From: Subtercola boreus
GTDB lineage: Bacteria; Actinomycetota; Actinomycetes; Actinomycetales; Microbacteriaceae
Direction: 5' to 3'
NCBI RefSeq assembly: GCF_003399635.1
Contig: NZ_NBXB01000006.1
Span: 62,001-126,000, forward strand
Length of the DNA: 64,000 nucleotides
The position numbers and the translations under genes were made by a program. Below are positions 16,009 through 24,712 of the stretch, piece by piece (the stretch's first letter is position 1; each line of letters starts with the position of its first letter). The notes beneath the pieces were generated by a model, which saw only the letters and a program-made list of their open reading frames with translations, searched no databases and had not been told where the DNA came from.

Positions 16009-17672
16009 CCGACGTCAAGCACATGAAATGGTGGGGCTGGGGCGTCGAAGGGGTGGGATTCCACCACGAGGACAAGCCGGGATTCGCTCCGTTCGTCGTC
16101 AACGCCGTCGGCATCGATGTGTGGCGGGAGCCGGTTCCCCCGGTCGCATTCTCCGAACTCGACGTTCCCGCATCCCAGGCGCCCGCAGAGCTGCTCGAGG
16201 CCCTCACGACGATCGTCGGGCCCGAGTTCTCGACCGTCGACGATGAAGAGCGCGTCGTGCACACGTACGGCAAGAGCATCCGGGATCTGATCCGCGTGCG
16301 TGCCAGCTCGTTCGCCCGGGTGCCCGACGTCGTGGTCTATCCGGCCGACGAGAGCGCCGTGCAGCGCATCGTCGACCTCGCTGTGTCGCTCGACGCCGTC
16401 GTCATCCCGTTCGGCGGTGGCAGCAACATCGTCGGTTCGCTCGAGCCGATGCCCACCGAGACGCGCACCGTCATCTCGCTCGACATGGGCCGGCTCTCGC
16501 GCGTGCTCGACATCGACGAGTACTCCGGGCTCGCGGTCATCCAGGCCGGCGTGCTCGGTCCCGACATGGAGGAGCAGCTGCAGGCCCGCGGCTGGACCAT
16601 GGGTCACCAGCCCGACAGCTTCACCTACTCCACCCTCGGTGGCTGGATCGCGACCCGCTCGTCGGGCATGCAGAGTGACAAGTACGGCGACATCGCCGAC
16701 ATCACCAAAGGCCTCCGGGTCGTGCAGCCGGGCAAGCTGCTGGTCGTGCGCCCCATCCCCTCGTCGGCCACCGGCCCGAGCGTGCGGGAGGCCATCCTCG
16801 GCAGCGAGGGTCGTCTCGGCATCATCACCGAGGCCACCGTGCAGGTGCACCGCCTGCCCGAGAGGCGCGAGGTCATCGGCTACCTCTTCCGTGACTGGGA
16901 TTCCGGCCTCGCCGCCATGCACGACATCAACACCAGCGACGCCGCACCCTCCATCACCCGGGTCTCGGATGCCCGTGAGACCGCGTTCTCGTTCTCGACG
17001 TCGAAGGCATCCCACGGCATCAGCGGGCAGGTGCAGAAGGCGCTGTTCGCCTTCCTGCAGAAGCGCGGCTGGAACCTCGACGAGATCTGCCTCTCCTTCA
17101 TCGGTTACGAGGGCTCGGCCGCCAACGTCGCGCACCAGAAGGGCCTGGTCGGCAGCATCGTGAAGAAGCACGGGGCGATCACCCTCGGCAAGGGCCCGGG
17201 CACGCTCTACGACCAGAAGAAATTCGACACGCCCTACCTCCGCGACTTCCTTCTCGACCGCGGCGCGGCGGCGGATGTCTCGGAGACCTCGGCCCCGTGG
17301 TCCCGCCTGAAGCCCCTCTACGACAACGTCTTCGCGGCGGCCAACAAGGCCTATGATTCGCTCGGTGAGAGCGGGTGGATCATGTGCCACCTCTCGCACT
17401 CGATGCACTCCGGTGCCTGCCTCTACTTCACCTTCGCCTTCACCCACGATGGCGTCGACCCGCTCGCGCAGTACGACGTCGTGAAGTCCGCCATCCAGCA
17501 GGCCTTCATCGATTCGGGCGGAACGCTCTCGCACCACCACAGCGTCGGTGTGGAGCACTCCCAGTGGACCGAGCAGGACATCTCGGTGGCCGGCGCCGAC
17601 CTCATCCAGGGCATGTTCACGGCCGTCGACCCGGGCAAGAACCTGAACCCGGGGAAGGTCCTGCGCCGCTAA
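16005..17672 (+). CDS. Alkyldihydroxyacetonephosphate synthase (AGPS)-like FAD enzyme
   Basis: A 555-residue FAD-binding oxidase of the VAO/PCMH fold. It starts with the AGPS hallmark MKWWGWG. It continues with the FAD-binding run PFGGGSNIVGS, the AGPS-specific block PDSFTYSTLGGWIATRSSGM and KYGDIADI, a C-terminal HHHSVG (His510-512), and NPGKVL at the end. Known AGPS swaps the acyl chain of acyl-DHAP for a fatty alcohol and so forms the glycerol ether bond, using FAD without net redox. The Tyr-His elements are in place, so an active synthase is plausible. It is coupled to the acyltransferase by a 4-nt overlap. Some actinobacterial homologues are annotated only as FAD-binding oxidases, but the neighbours here favour the ether-lipid reading. 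Confidence 0.9.
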   Translation: MTDVKHMKWWGWGVEGVGFHHEDKPGFAPFVVNAVGIDVWREPVPPVAFSELDVPASQAPAELLEALTTIVGPEFSTVDDEERVVHTYGKSIRDLIRVRASSFARVPDVVVYPADESAVQRIVDLAVSLDAVVIPFGGGSNIVGSLEPMPTETRTVISLDMGRLSRVLDIDEYSGLAVIQAGVLGPDMEEQLQARGWTMGHQPDSFTYSTLGGWIATRSSGMQSDKYGDIADITKGLRVVQPGKLLVVRPIPSSATGPSVREAILGSEGRLGIITEATVQVHRLPERREVIGYLFRDWDSGLAAMHDINTSDAAPSITRVSDARETAFSFSTSKASHGISGQVQKALFAFLQKRGWNLDEICLSFIGYEGSAANVAHQKGLVGSIVKKHGAITLGKGPGTLYDQKKFDTPYLRDFLLDRGAAADVSETSAPWSRLKPLYDNVFAAANKAYDSLGESGWIMCHLSHSMHSGACLYFTFAFTHDGVDPLAQYDVVKSAIQQAFIDSGGTLSHHHSVGVEHSQWTEQDISVAGADLIQGMFTAVDPGKNLNPGKVLRR

Positions 17673-17752
17673 GAGGCCCGGCGGGGCCCCGTATCGGCGC
17701 CGCCTATTCAAAGCCTGAAGGGGCCCCTTCGCGTTTACGACGGACGCGGGAT

Positions 17753-18514
17753 CTACTCGACGCCGTCGAGGACGGGGTTGTGCGGGTCGCGACCGGCATC
17801 CTGCTTGTCGGCATCGGATCTGGTCGGAGCCTGCTGTTCGTGCAGGTTCTGGCGCTTCAGGATCTCTGCCGTGATAAGGATGGGGCGGTGGTCGGAGAGA
17901 CCCTTCGGCAGGGTCTCGACGAGCTGCACGTCCATGCCCTTGGAGGTGGCGAAGTCGAAGTGGTAGGCGATCGACTTCGAGTAGTAGTAGGTCGGCCCGT
18001 CGCTCAGGGAGAGCGAGAACCCTGCCTTCTCGACCTGCTTGATCAGCCGGCTGCGGAGCAGCGGATAGTTGAAGTCACCGGTCATGACCGTGGGCACGTC
18101 GCCGGTCAGCTCGGTCAGGTGAACGTGCGCCTGGGCGATCTGCTGCCGGCGGAGGAGGTTCGTCGCCGAGAGCGGTGACGCATGGAACGAGGCCAGCTGC
18201 ACATCCTGTCCGGACTGCAGGTCGACGAGCCGCGTGGTGAGCAGGCGTTCGATGCCGGGCAGCAGCACGCGGTCGTGCATCGCCTTCCGCAGCGTGAAGG
18301 CATGCGAGTCGAGCGCGGTGAACCGGTCGGGGCGGTAGTAGATCGCGAGCCCGAGTTCGCTCTTGTAGGTGGCAGCGCTCAACTGCAGCTCACCGATCTG
18401 CTCGGGCATGCGCGTGCCCTCGCCCTCCTGAAGGCACAGGGCATCAACAGGGTGGCGCAGGACCAACTCTTCCAACTCGGCGACGGCTGCATGCCGCCGC
18501 AGGTTGTAGCTCAT
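17753..18514 (-). CDS. Endonuclease/exonuclease/phosphatase (EEP) family protein
   Basis: A 253-residue EEP-fold Mg2+-dependent phosphodiesterase. Typical marks are SYNLRRH (Asn), CLQEGEG (metal-binding Glu), SFHASPLSA, TGDFNYP (Asp and Asn) and SDHRPI (catalytic Asp-His pair). The fold covers nucleases, sphingomyelinases and phosphoinositide phosphatases, so a phospholipid substrate is possible next to the lipid locus but not shown. The start at ATG 18514 removes a poor upstream extension; family members usually begin a few residues before SYNLR, so a GTG at 18559, close behind a TAGACT hexamer, is an alternative. It converges on AGPS. Confidence 0.8.
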   Translation of the reverse strand: MSYNLRRHAAVAELEELVLRHPVDALCLQEGEGTRMPEQIGELQLSAATYKSELGLAIYYRPDRFTALDSHAFTLRKAMHDRVLLPGIERLLTTRLVDLQSGQDVQLASFHASPLSATNLLRRQQIAQAHVHLTELTGDVPTVMTGDFNYPLLRSRLIKQVEKAGFSLSLSDGPTYYYSKSIAYHFDFATSKGMDVQLVETLPKGLSDHRPILITAEILKRQNLHEQQAPTRSDADKQDAGRDPHNPVLDGVE

Positions 18515-18729
18515 GATCTTCAGGACGAACCACCCAACTCTTGCACCCCTGTCTGTCACCAGTAGTCTAACCAGCTTCGCTGAGGGGCTCGTGCGAACTC
18601 TCGCTCGCACACAGCGTGGTATTCGTAGGCGCTCCGCTCCCGGTTTGGTCGTGGGGTTGCGACTTCGAAGACACGTCCTGTAACTTAGCTGATCAATGCT
18701 CACTATCTGATTCACGACCTGAGGACGCC

Positions 18730-20427
18730 ATGCCACAGCCCACCCTTTCCGCCTCGCGGCTTCGTCGCCTGATCGCTCTCGGCGGCGCTGCGGTCGCCGT
18801 CGGCGCGGTCAGCCTGTGCGCCTCCGGGGCAGCCCTCGCGGTGCTTCCCGCCCTCGAGCAGACGGTGATGACCAGCGTCACCCCCGCGTCGCCGCCCGTG
18901 GCCGGCGACCACGCGTCCGGTGAGAGCAGCGTGTCGTCCAATGGCAGGTTCGTCGCGTTCTCGTCGCTCTCCGACGACCTCGTCTCCGTCGGAAACCACG
19001 AGAAGTCACAGGTCTACAAGCGAGACCAGCTGACGGGCGTCACCACGCTCGTGAGTGCGGCGATGGCCGGAACCGACTCTGCCAATGCTGACGCGACCGA
19101 CCCATCGATCTCCGCGGACGGCCGCTTCGTGTCGTTCACGTCCTCGGCCCACAACCTCGCCTTGCCGCTCGACCTCGCCGACGACCACAAGCAGGTATTC
19201 ATCCGCGACACGGTCACCGGCATGACGCGGAAGATCAGCCTGACGCCGCGTCAGCTCTCCGGAGGCAACGGTGACTCGGAGTGGTCGTCGATCTCCGCAG
19301 ATGGGTCGAGAGTGGCGTTCCAGTCGGCGGCGACGAACATTCTGCCGGGCCTGGCGACGACGGACACTCAGGTCTACATCGCCCAGAACGCGACCGACCC
19401 GGCCATCCAGCTGGGGAGTGCCCGACAGGGTGTTGGTATCACGCTTCCCAACGACGATTCGACGCACCCGTCGCTGTCTGGTGACGGGCAGTCGGTGGCC
19501 TTTGTCAGTGCCGCGAGTGACATCACTGCGAAAGCCGGCAATGGTCAGACGCAGATCTACCTGCGCAGTCTGTCCGCTTCGACCACGTCGCTGTTGAGCT
19601 ACACCGCCAGAGATAGAAATGAATTCGGCCTGGGGCCGTCTGACCACCCGTCGGTGTCGTTCGACGGGTCCCGGGTCGCCTACGATTCCAAAGCCCTCGA
19701 TCTTGTGACAGCAGGCGTGAATCGCTCTCGGCAGGTATACCTGAACGATCGCATTACCGAGAAGAACATCCTGGTGACGTTCAACTCAGCCAACACGCTC
19801 AGTGCCGCGGGTGACTCATCCGTGCCTTCGATCTCAGGCAAAGGCGATGTCGTCGCTTTCACCTCGATGTCACAGGACCTCACAACTGTCCCGACCTTTG
19901 CGAAGACGCAGGCGTACATCCGAAGCGTCGACACGTCGACGACGCGGATGGTGAGCGTGCAGCGCGCGAACCCCGCCGCCGGTGGAACGGCTGATTCCAA
20001 CCAGGCAGCCGTATCGGGTGACGGCAACTACGTCGGGTTCACCTCGCTCGCTCCCGGTCTCGCTGAAACCGCGGCTTCTCTCGACACGCAGACCTACCTC
20101 CGGGCGATGGGGGCCGTCGCTCCACCGACCACCACGCCTGCGACCCCGGTGCCCACTCCCACAGTGGCTCCGACCGGGTCGCCTTCCGCCACGGGCGTGC
20201 CCCCCACCGGCGGCAGCGCGGGAGGCGGCGAGCGAGGCGCGGGCGGAAGTCGGGGCGGTTTGGGCTCTGGGGGAACACAGCTCGCGTCGACGGGTATGAG
20301 CCAGGCGCCGATCATCCTGGCGGGCGTGGCTGCTGCGGCGCTTGCACTGGTCGGCGGGTCGATCCTCTTCGGATCACGGGCGGCTCGCCGAAAGAAGCAG
20401 GCAGCGCACCCGGCGGACTCCGAGTAG
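18730..20427 (+). CDS. Cell-wall-anchored TolB-like beta-propeller protein with LASTG sorting signal
   Basis: A 565-residue surface protein. An N-terminal signal peptide (about 1-45, twin Arg then a Gly/Ala/Val core ending SGAALA) leads into about seven repeats of the pattern S(V/I)S.DG.(F/R)VAF.S (for example SISADGRFVSFTS, SLSGDGQSVAFVS, AVSGDGNYVGFTS), one per blade of a TolB/PD40 propeller. A Pro/Thr and then Gly-rich wall-spanning linker follows. The end is a sorting signal: LASTG, hydrophobic helix, then RRKK. LAXTG is the motif of class E sortases. GAGGA lies 5-9 nt before the ATG. A hairpin follows the stop. The function is probably surface binding. Confidence 0.85.
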   Translation: MPQPTLSASRLRRLIALGGAAVAVGAVSLCASGAALAVLPALEQTVMTSVTPASPPVAGDHASGESSVSSNGRFVAFSSLSDDLVSVGNHEKSQVYKRDQLTGVTTLVSAAMAGTDSANADATDPSISADGRFVSFTSSAHNLALPLDLADDHKQVFIRDTVTGMTRKISLTPRQLSGGNGDSEWSSISADGSRVAFQSAATNILPGLATTDTQVYIAQNATDPAIQLGSARQGVGITLPNDDSTHPSLSGDGQSVAFVSAASDITAKAGNGQTQIYLRSLSASTTSLLSYTARDRNEFGLGPSDHPSVSFDGSRVAYDSKALDLVTAGVNRSRQVYLNDRITEKNILVTFNSANTLSAAGDSSVPSISGKGDVVAFTSMSQDLTTVPTFAKTQAYIRSVDTSTTRMVSVQRANPAAGGTADSNQAAVSGDGNYVGFTSLAPGLAETAASLDTQTYLRAMGAVAPPTTTPATPVPTPTVAPTGSPSATGVPPTGGSAGGGERGAGGSRGGLGSGGTQLASTGMSQAPIILAGVAAAALALVGGSILFGSRAARRKKQAAHPADSE

Positions 20428-20433
20428 TTCCGC

Positions 20434-20478
20434 AGGAGGGTGGCGGTAGCGGCTCGGCCACTGCCACCACCCTCCTTT
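20434..20478 (+). terminator. Hairpin terminator
   Basis: Perfect 10-bp arms AGGAGGGTGG (20434-20443) and CCACCCTCCT (20467-20476), followed by TTT, directly after the propeller gene. Confidence 0.7.
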
Positions 20479-20685
20479 CGCCCAAGGCTCTCGCGGCCGT
20501 CGCTCACTCCCCCCGGGCGTCGGCCGCGAGTCATGACCGGAGCCGCGGCCACCACCCCTACCCCCCCTCAGAGGATGGTCGCGGCTCCACCCTCGACGGC
20601 GCCCTGCGCCCGCCGCCCGCGGGCAAACTCCGCCCGGCGCCCGCCGCCCGTAGGCAAGCCCCGCCGGGAGTCACCGGCTCCGGCG

Positions 20686-20691
20686 TACGCT
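20686..20691 (+). promoter_or_regulatory. -10 element, leaderless promoter of the MOSC gene
   Basis: TACGCT ends 6 nt before the GTG at 20698. Confidence 0.45.
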
Positions 20692-20697
20692 GGAAGG

Positions 20698-21285
20698 GTG
20701 CAGCAGGCAGGGAACGGTGGCGACGGGGAGCTGGCCTACTGCTACGAGGTCGAGATCGTGCACCTGCTGGCCTCGCCGCTGCACCGGTATGAGGGGCGGC
20801 CGGGCGACGGGCCGCGGCCCGTACCGACGGGAGCGCCCGATGAGGTGCGGCAGAGCATCCAGCTGCGGGCGCACCTGGGCATTGTCGGCGACCGCCACTT
20901 CGGGCACGCGGCGCACCGCAGCGCCTCTGTGACGGTCATGGCGGTCGAATCGGTCGAACACGTCGAACGGATACTCGGGCTTGCGGAACCGCTCGATCCG
21001 TATGCCACCCGCCGCAACATCCTCCTACGCGGAGTCGACGTCGATCTGCTCAAGAAGGCCCGGTTCCTTCTGGACTCCGGCCAGGGTGCAGTCGAGTTCC
21101 AGGGGCATCGGCCGGCGAATCCGTGCGCGTGGATGGACGTGATGCTGGCCCCGGGAGCACACCAGGCCCTGCGAGGGCGGGGCGGTGTGCGCTGCGAGCC
21201 GCTCAGCAGCGGAACCCTGGCGGTGGGCCGTGCGGTGCTCCGATCATCCATCGCCCTCGAGACCAACGGGGGTGTGCTGTTCTGA
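20698..21285 (+). CDS. MOSC-domain-like protein (YiiM-type)
   Basis: About 195 residues with a MOSC-type core: an N-terminal VEIVHLLASPLHRYEGRPGDGP segment, GIVGDRHFGHAAHRS, TRRNILLRGVDVDLL and NPCAWMDVMLAPGAHQALRGRGGVRC, in the usual order. The conserved Cys of MOSC proteins, which can carry sulfur or bind a molybdenum cofactor, is probably the one in NPCAW. The GTG at 20698 has TACGCT 6 nt before it, and the longer open frame upstream is low-complexity Pro/Arg noise. The gene stands alone. The substrate is unknown; related YiiM proteins detoxify N-hydroxylated compounds. Confidence 0.78.
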   Translation: MQQAGNGGDGELAYCYEVEIVHLLASPLHRYEGRPGDGPRPVPTGAPDEVRQSIQLRAHLGIVGDRHFGHAAHRSASVTVMAVESVEHVERILGLAEPLDPYATRRNILLRGVDVDLLKKARFLLDSGQGAVEFQGHRPANPCAWMDVMLAPGAHQALRGRGGVRCEPLSSGTLAVGRAVLRSSIALETNGGVLF

Positions 21286-21382
21286 CGCCATTGGCAACGG
21301 GTTGACAGGCTCAGACGGGTGGCGGACCGTGGAAGCGAGCGCAAGCAAGAGCACCACCAAGACACTGCACACAGGAGGAACC

Positions 21383-22357
21383 ATGACCCGGTGGGGATAC
21401 ACGCTGATGACCGAGCAGAGTGGCCCGAAGGAACTGGTGAAGTACGCCGTCGACGCCGAGAACGCCGGCTTCGATTTCGAGGTCTCGAGCGATCACTACT
21501 CGCCGTGGCTCGTATCGCAGGGTCACGCGACCTACGCCTGGACCATGCTCGGCGCCGTCGCCCAGGCCACGAACCGGGTCGAACTCGCCACCTATGTCAC
21601 CTGCCCGACCGTGCGATACCACCCCGCGATCGTCGCGCAGAAGGCGGCGACGTTGCAGTTGCTCGCCGACGGCCGCTTCATCCTCGGGTTGGGCGCTGGA
21701 GAGAACCTCAACGAGCATGTCGTCGGCGAGGGTTGGCCGATGGTGGATGCCCGGCAGGACATGCTCGAAGAGGCCGTGCAGATCATCCGGGAACTCCACA
21801 AGGGTGAACTCGTGACCTGGGAGGGGGAGTATTTCCGTGTCGACTCGGCACGCATCTGGGACCTGCCCGACGGCGGGGTGCCGATCGGCCTCGCGATCTC
21901 GGGAGAGAAGTCGATCGCCCGCTTTGCTCCGCTCGGCGACCACTTGATCTCGACGGAGCCCGAGGCTGATCTGATCTCGGGTTGGAATGCGGCGCGCGGC
22001 AGCGACCAGCCCGCCTCCCGTTCGATCGGCCAGGTTCCGATCTGCTGGGGTCCGAACAAGGCCGAGGCGATCACGCTGGCGCACGACCAGTTCCGCTGGT
22101 TCGCTGGCGGCTGGTCGGTGAACGCCGACCTCCCGACGACCGCGGGCTTCGCGGGGGCGAGCCAGTTCGTGCGCGAGGAGGATGTGGCCGAAAGCATCGC
22201 CTGCGGCCCCGACCTCGACGAGCTCGCCGAGAGCGTCAAGCCGTTCCTCGAGGCGGGCTACACCGACATCGCGCTCGTGCAGGTGGGCGACCAGCGGCAG
22301 CAGGAGTTCCTCGACACCGTCGCCGAGCCGCTGCTCGAGAAGCTGCGTGCCCTGTGA
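21383..22357 (+). CDS. LLM F420-dependent oxidoreductase, FGD-like (TIGR03557 type)
   Basis: A 324-residue luciferase-fold enzyme of the group related to F420-dependent glucose-6-phosphate dehydrogenase. Its opening TRWGYTLMTEQSGP, EVSSDHYSPW, YVTCPTVRYHP and LGLGAGENLNEHVVG are characteristic. The cofactor would be deazaflavin F420, which actinobacteria make. The substrate is unknown; most members are described only by family. A strong ribosome site (AGGAGGA) lies 5 nt before the ATG, so the long open frame upstream is not coding. The dienelactone hydrolase follows by 46 nt on the same strand. Confidence 0.88.
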   Translation: MTRWGYTLMTEQSGPKELVKYAVDAENAGFDFEVSSDHYSPWLVSQGHATYAWTMLGAVAQATNRVELATYVTCPTVRYHPAIVAQKAATLQLLADGRFILGLGAGENLNEHVVGEGWPMVDARQDMLEEAVQIIRELHKGELVTWEGEYFRVDSARIWDLPDGGVPIGLAISGEKSIARFAPLGDHLISTEPEADLISGWNAARGSDQPASRSIGQVPICWGPNKAEAITLAHDQFRWFAGGWSVNADLPTTAGFAGASQFVREEDVAESIACGPDLDELAESVKPFLEAGYTDIALVQVGDQRQQEFLDTVAEPLLEKLRAL

Positions 22358-22403
22358 CGTCGCACTCCTCGGGACTCCGGATGGCCGGCGCCAGGCTCAG
22401 CGC

Positions 22404-23156
22404 ATGAGCGAACTGGGCGCACCCACCGTCAGCGACGTCGACCTCACGGGGCAGGCGCTGGTCGGCATGAGCCCGGGCCTTCACGGGGTGCTCGCAGTGC
22501 CGGCGGGCGAGGGCCCCTGGCCGGCCGTCGTCATGGTGCACGAGGCCTTTGGGCTCACCGATGTGATGAAGCGGCAGGTCGAACGGATGGCCGCCTCCGG
22601 TTTCCTCGTCCTGATGCCCGACCTGTTCGTCGACGGCGGCCCGCGCAAGTGCCTCCGCGCGACGTTCGCAGCGATCACGAGCGGGCGCGGCCGGGTGTGG
22701 ATCGATGTCGAGGCCGCCCGCTCGTACCTCGTCGGGCGCGAGGACTGCACCGGGCGCGTCGGCGTGCTCGGCTTCTGCATGGGCGGAGGGTTCGCGCTGG
22801 TGGCCGCTGCTGACCGCGGGTTCGATGTGGCCTCGGTGAACTACGGCAGGCTCCCGCGCGATCTCGACGATGCCCTCACCGGAGCCTGCCCGATCGTCGG
22901 CAGCTACGGCGGACGGGACAACAGCCTCCGGGGTGCCGCGGCGAAGCTCGACGCGGCTCTCGAGGCCCGCGGCATCCCGCATGACGTCAAGGAGTACCCA
23001 TCAGCGGGCCACTCGTTCCTGAACGACGCCCCGACCGGACCTGCGGCGCTCCGCCCGCTGATGAAAGCGATCCTTGGCGCAGGCCCCGAACCCGAGGCGG
23101 CGGCCGACGCCTGGGCGCGCATCGACGACTTCTTCCGGCTGCACCTCGCGGACTGA
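22404..23156 (+). CDS. Dienelactone hydrolase family protein
   Basis: A 250-residue alpha/beta hydrolase of the dienelactone hydrolase family. The catalytic triad can be read as Cys in GFCMGGG, Asp in YGGRDNSL and His in SAGHSFLND. An early EAFGL segment (VHEAFGL) matches the family Glu that activates the Cys. It would hydrolyse a cyclic ester. The ATG at 22404 gives a family-like start; the frame is open far upstream only within the F420 gene. Possibly co-transcribed with the F420 oxidoreductase; the substrate is not known. Confidence 0.88.
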   Translation: MSELGAPTVSDVDLTGQALVGMSPGLHGVLAVPAGEGPWPAVVMVHEAFGLTDVMKRQVERMAASGFLVLMPDLFVDGGPRKCLRATFAAITSGRGRVWIDVEAARSYLVGREDCTGRVGVLGFCMGGGFALVAAADRGFDVASVNYGRLPRDLDDALTGACPIVGSYGGRDNSLRGAAAKLDAALEARGIPHDVKEYPSAGHSFLNDAPTGPAALRPLMKAILGAGPEPEAAADAWARIDDFFRLHLAD

Positions 23157-23238
23157 GCGCGCCCGCTGGCGACGCTGGATCAGGCACAGCCGTCCAACAC
23201 ATCGAGATACGGGCCGACCCGCCGCCCTGCCTGAATTG

Positions 23239-23273
23239 CGCACGCGGGGCGGGGCGGGGGCGGGGCGCGTGCG
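23239..23273. terminator. GC-rich hairpin between convergent genes
   Basis: Arms CGCACGCG (23239-23246) and CGCGTGCG (23266-23273) enclose a run of G tracts. It separates the converging dienelactone hydrolase and ferredoxin-reductase genes. Confidence 0.45.
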
Positions 23274-23286
23274 GGGCGGGCGGGTG

Positions 23287-24066
23287 CTACGCCCCGCCGA
23301 ACCGCTCGGTCAGGATGTGCGCCGCCGGATGCCCGAACTCGACCAGCCACCCCGAGATACCCTCGACGAAGCTGTTCGGCCCGCAGAGGTACGTGGTGGG
23401 CGCGGACGCCACGGGCACGGTGAGCATCGCAAGTTCGTCGCGCATCAGGCGCCCGATCGAACGGTCCGCACCTGAAGGTGCCTCCCGGGTGAACGCGTAG
23501 TCGACCGTGAGTGACCCGTTCGACGAGTCGACGAGCCGTCGGAGCTCCTCGGTGTAGAACGCGAACTGCGGCCCGCGCACCGAGTACAGAAGGCGCATGG
23601 GCGAGGGATGCCCGGCCGCGGCATGCGTGCGCAGCATCGACATCAGCGGCACGATCCCCGACCCGCCGGCGATCAGTTGTACGGGTTCCGTCTGCGAGGC
23701 CTTCCAGACGAAATATCCGCCGACCGGCCCCCGGATCTCGAGGTGGTCTCCGATCTCGAGCCCGCGCACGAGGTAGGGCGAGACCTCGCCGTCGTCGAGC
23801 TCCTCCACCGAGAACTCCACGTTCACCCCCGACTCAGCGAGACCGGAGGGCGCGGCATCCACCTCGCCCGAGGCGATCGAGTACTCCCGCGACGCGCTGT
23901 ACCCGTCGGGCGCCGTCACCCGGATGTCGACGTGCTGCCCGGCGAGGTGCCCCGGCCAGCCGGGAACGTCGAACACCAGGGTTCGCGCCGTCGCGGTCTC
24001 GTCGTGCGCCGCCACCAGCCGGGCGGCCTGCCACTCAGGAATAGCGTTCCTCTTTCCACGGGTCAC
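23287..24066 (-). CDS. Ferredoxin-NADP reductase-type FAD oxidoreductase
   Basis: A 259-residue FNR-family protein. The FAD-binding motif is REYSIAS (RxYS), the phosphate loop and NAD(P)-binding part contain IAGGSGIVPLMSML, and the C-terminus carries YLCGPNSFVE. No 2Fe-2S domain is fused. Its start overlaps the sulfite-oxidase-like gene by 32 nt, so the two are translated together and probably form an electron-transfer pair, the reductase passing electrons to or from the molybdenum subunit. A start further downstream is possible because of the long overlap. Confidence 0.85.
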   Translation of the reverse strand: MTRGKRNAIPEWQAARLVAAHDETATARTLVFDVPGWPGHLAGQHVDIRVTAPDGYSASREYSIASGEVDAAPSGLAESGVNVEFSVEELDDGEVSPYLVRGLEIGDHLEIRGPVGGYFVWKASQTEPVQLIAGGSGIVPLMSMLRTHAAAGHPSPMRLLYSVRGPQFAFYTEELRRLVDSSNGSLTVDYAFTREAPSGADRSIGRLMRDELAMLTVPVASAPTTYLCGPNSFVEGISGWLVEFGHPAAHILTERFGGA

Positions 24067-24628
24067 CGATGTCGTGGTATCCGTACTGCTCCCAGAACCC
24101 CAGCTCGTGGTGGCTCATCAGGGTGATGCTGTTGACCCACTTCGCGCTCTTCCAGAGGTAGAGGTGCGGGATCAGCAGCCGCGCCGGCCCGCCGTGCTCG
24201 GCTGCGAGATCGGAGCCGTCGAACTGGAAAGCGATCCACGCCTTGCCGCCGAGCAGGTCTGACGTGCGCACGTTCGTCGTGTATCCGCCGTAGCAGGAGG
24301 CCATCGCGAACTCAGGCGCGGTGTCGACGCCCTCCAGCAGGTGATCGAGCGAGACACCCCGCCAGCCCATACCGAACTGCGACCAGCGCGTCACGCAGTG
24401 CAGATCGACCGTGAAGTCGTCGACGGGGTTGCCCATCAGCGTCTCCCAGTTCCACGCCTTGAGCGTTCCGCCCGCATCGCGCACCGAGAACGCCCAGTCG
24501 TCCTTCGCGATCGTCGGCGTGGGGCCCGCGGAGAGAACCGGGAAGTTCGTGACCTCGTACTGCCCCGGAGGCAGGAGCGGGTTCGCATCACGCCGCCTGC
24601 CGACAAAGCCTGGAGAGAAAATGCCCAT
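24035..24628 (-). CDS. Molybdopterin-dependent oxidoreductase, sulfite oxidase/YedY-like
   Basis: A 197-residue protein with the sulfite-oxidase molybdopterin fold. The Mo-ligating cysteine is in DLHCVTRWS at about residue 77; YGGYTTNVRTSDLLGGKAW and GGPARLLIPHLYLWKSAKWV are family blocks. It has no twin-Arg signal and no dimerisation domain, so it is shorter than true sulfite oxidase and likely cytoplasmic. It is coupled to the FNR-type reductase. The substrate is unknown (YedY reduces methionine sulfoxide). A ribosome site AAGGAAGAGG precedes the ATG. Confidence 0.87.
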   Translation of the reverse strand: MGIFSPGFVGRRRDANPLLPPGQYEVTNFPVLSAGPTPTIAKDDWAFSVRDAGGTLKAWNWETLMGNPVDDFTVDLHCVTRWSQFGMGWRGVSLDHLLEGVDTAPEFAMASCYGGYTTNVRTSDLLGGKAWIAFQFDGSDLAAEHGGPARLLIPHLYLWKSAKWVNSITLMSHHELGFWEQYGYHDIGDPWKEERYS

Positions 24629-24712
24629 GACCTCTTCCTTTCGCCCAATGATCTTAAACTCAATCTAGCGAACGGGACGCCCGCGCTGTTCGATCCGGGG
24701 GAGGAAGCTCGC

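Noticed and set aside
15939-17711. A 590-codon minus-strand frame over AGPS
   Set aside because: Antisense shadow of a gene with clear AGPS motifs; the composition is Arg/Asp/His-heavy and lacks structure.
17717-17730. GAAGGGGCCCCTTC as a terminator after AGPS
   Set aside because: It is a perfect palindrome with no loop, so it cannot form a normal hairpin stem, and no T run follows. It was left out of the feature list.
23246-23266. G-tract run as a G-quadruplex regulatory site
   Set aside because: The tracts fit the general form, but the run lies between two converging gene ends within a GC hairpin. Chance in a GC-rich gap is the simplest view.
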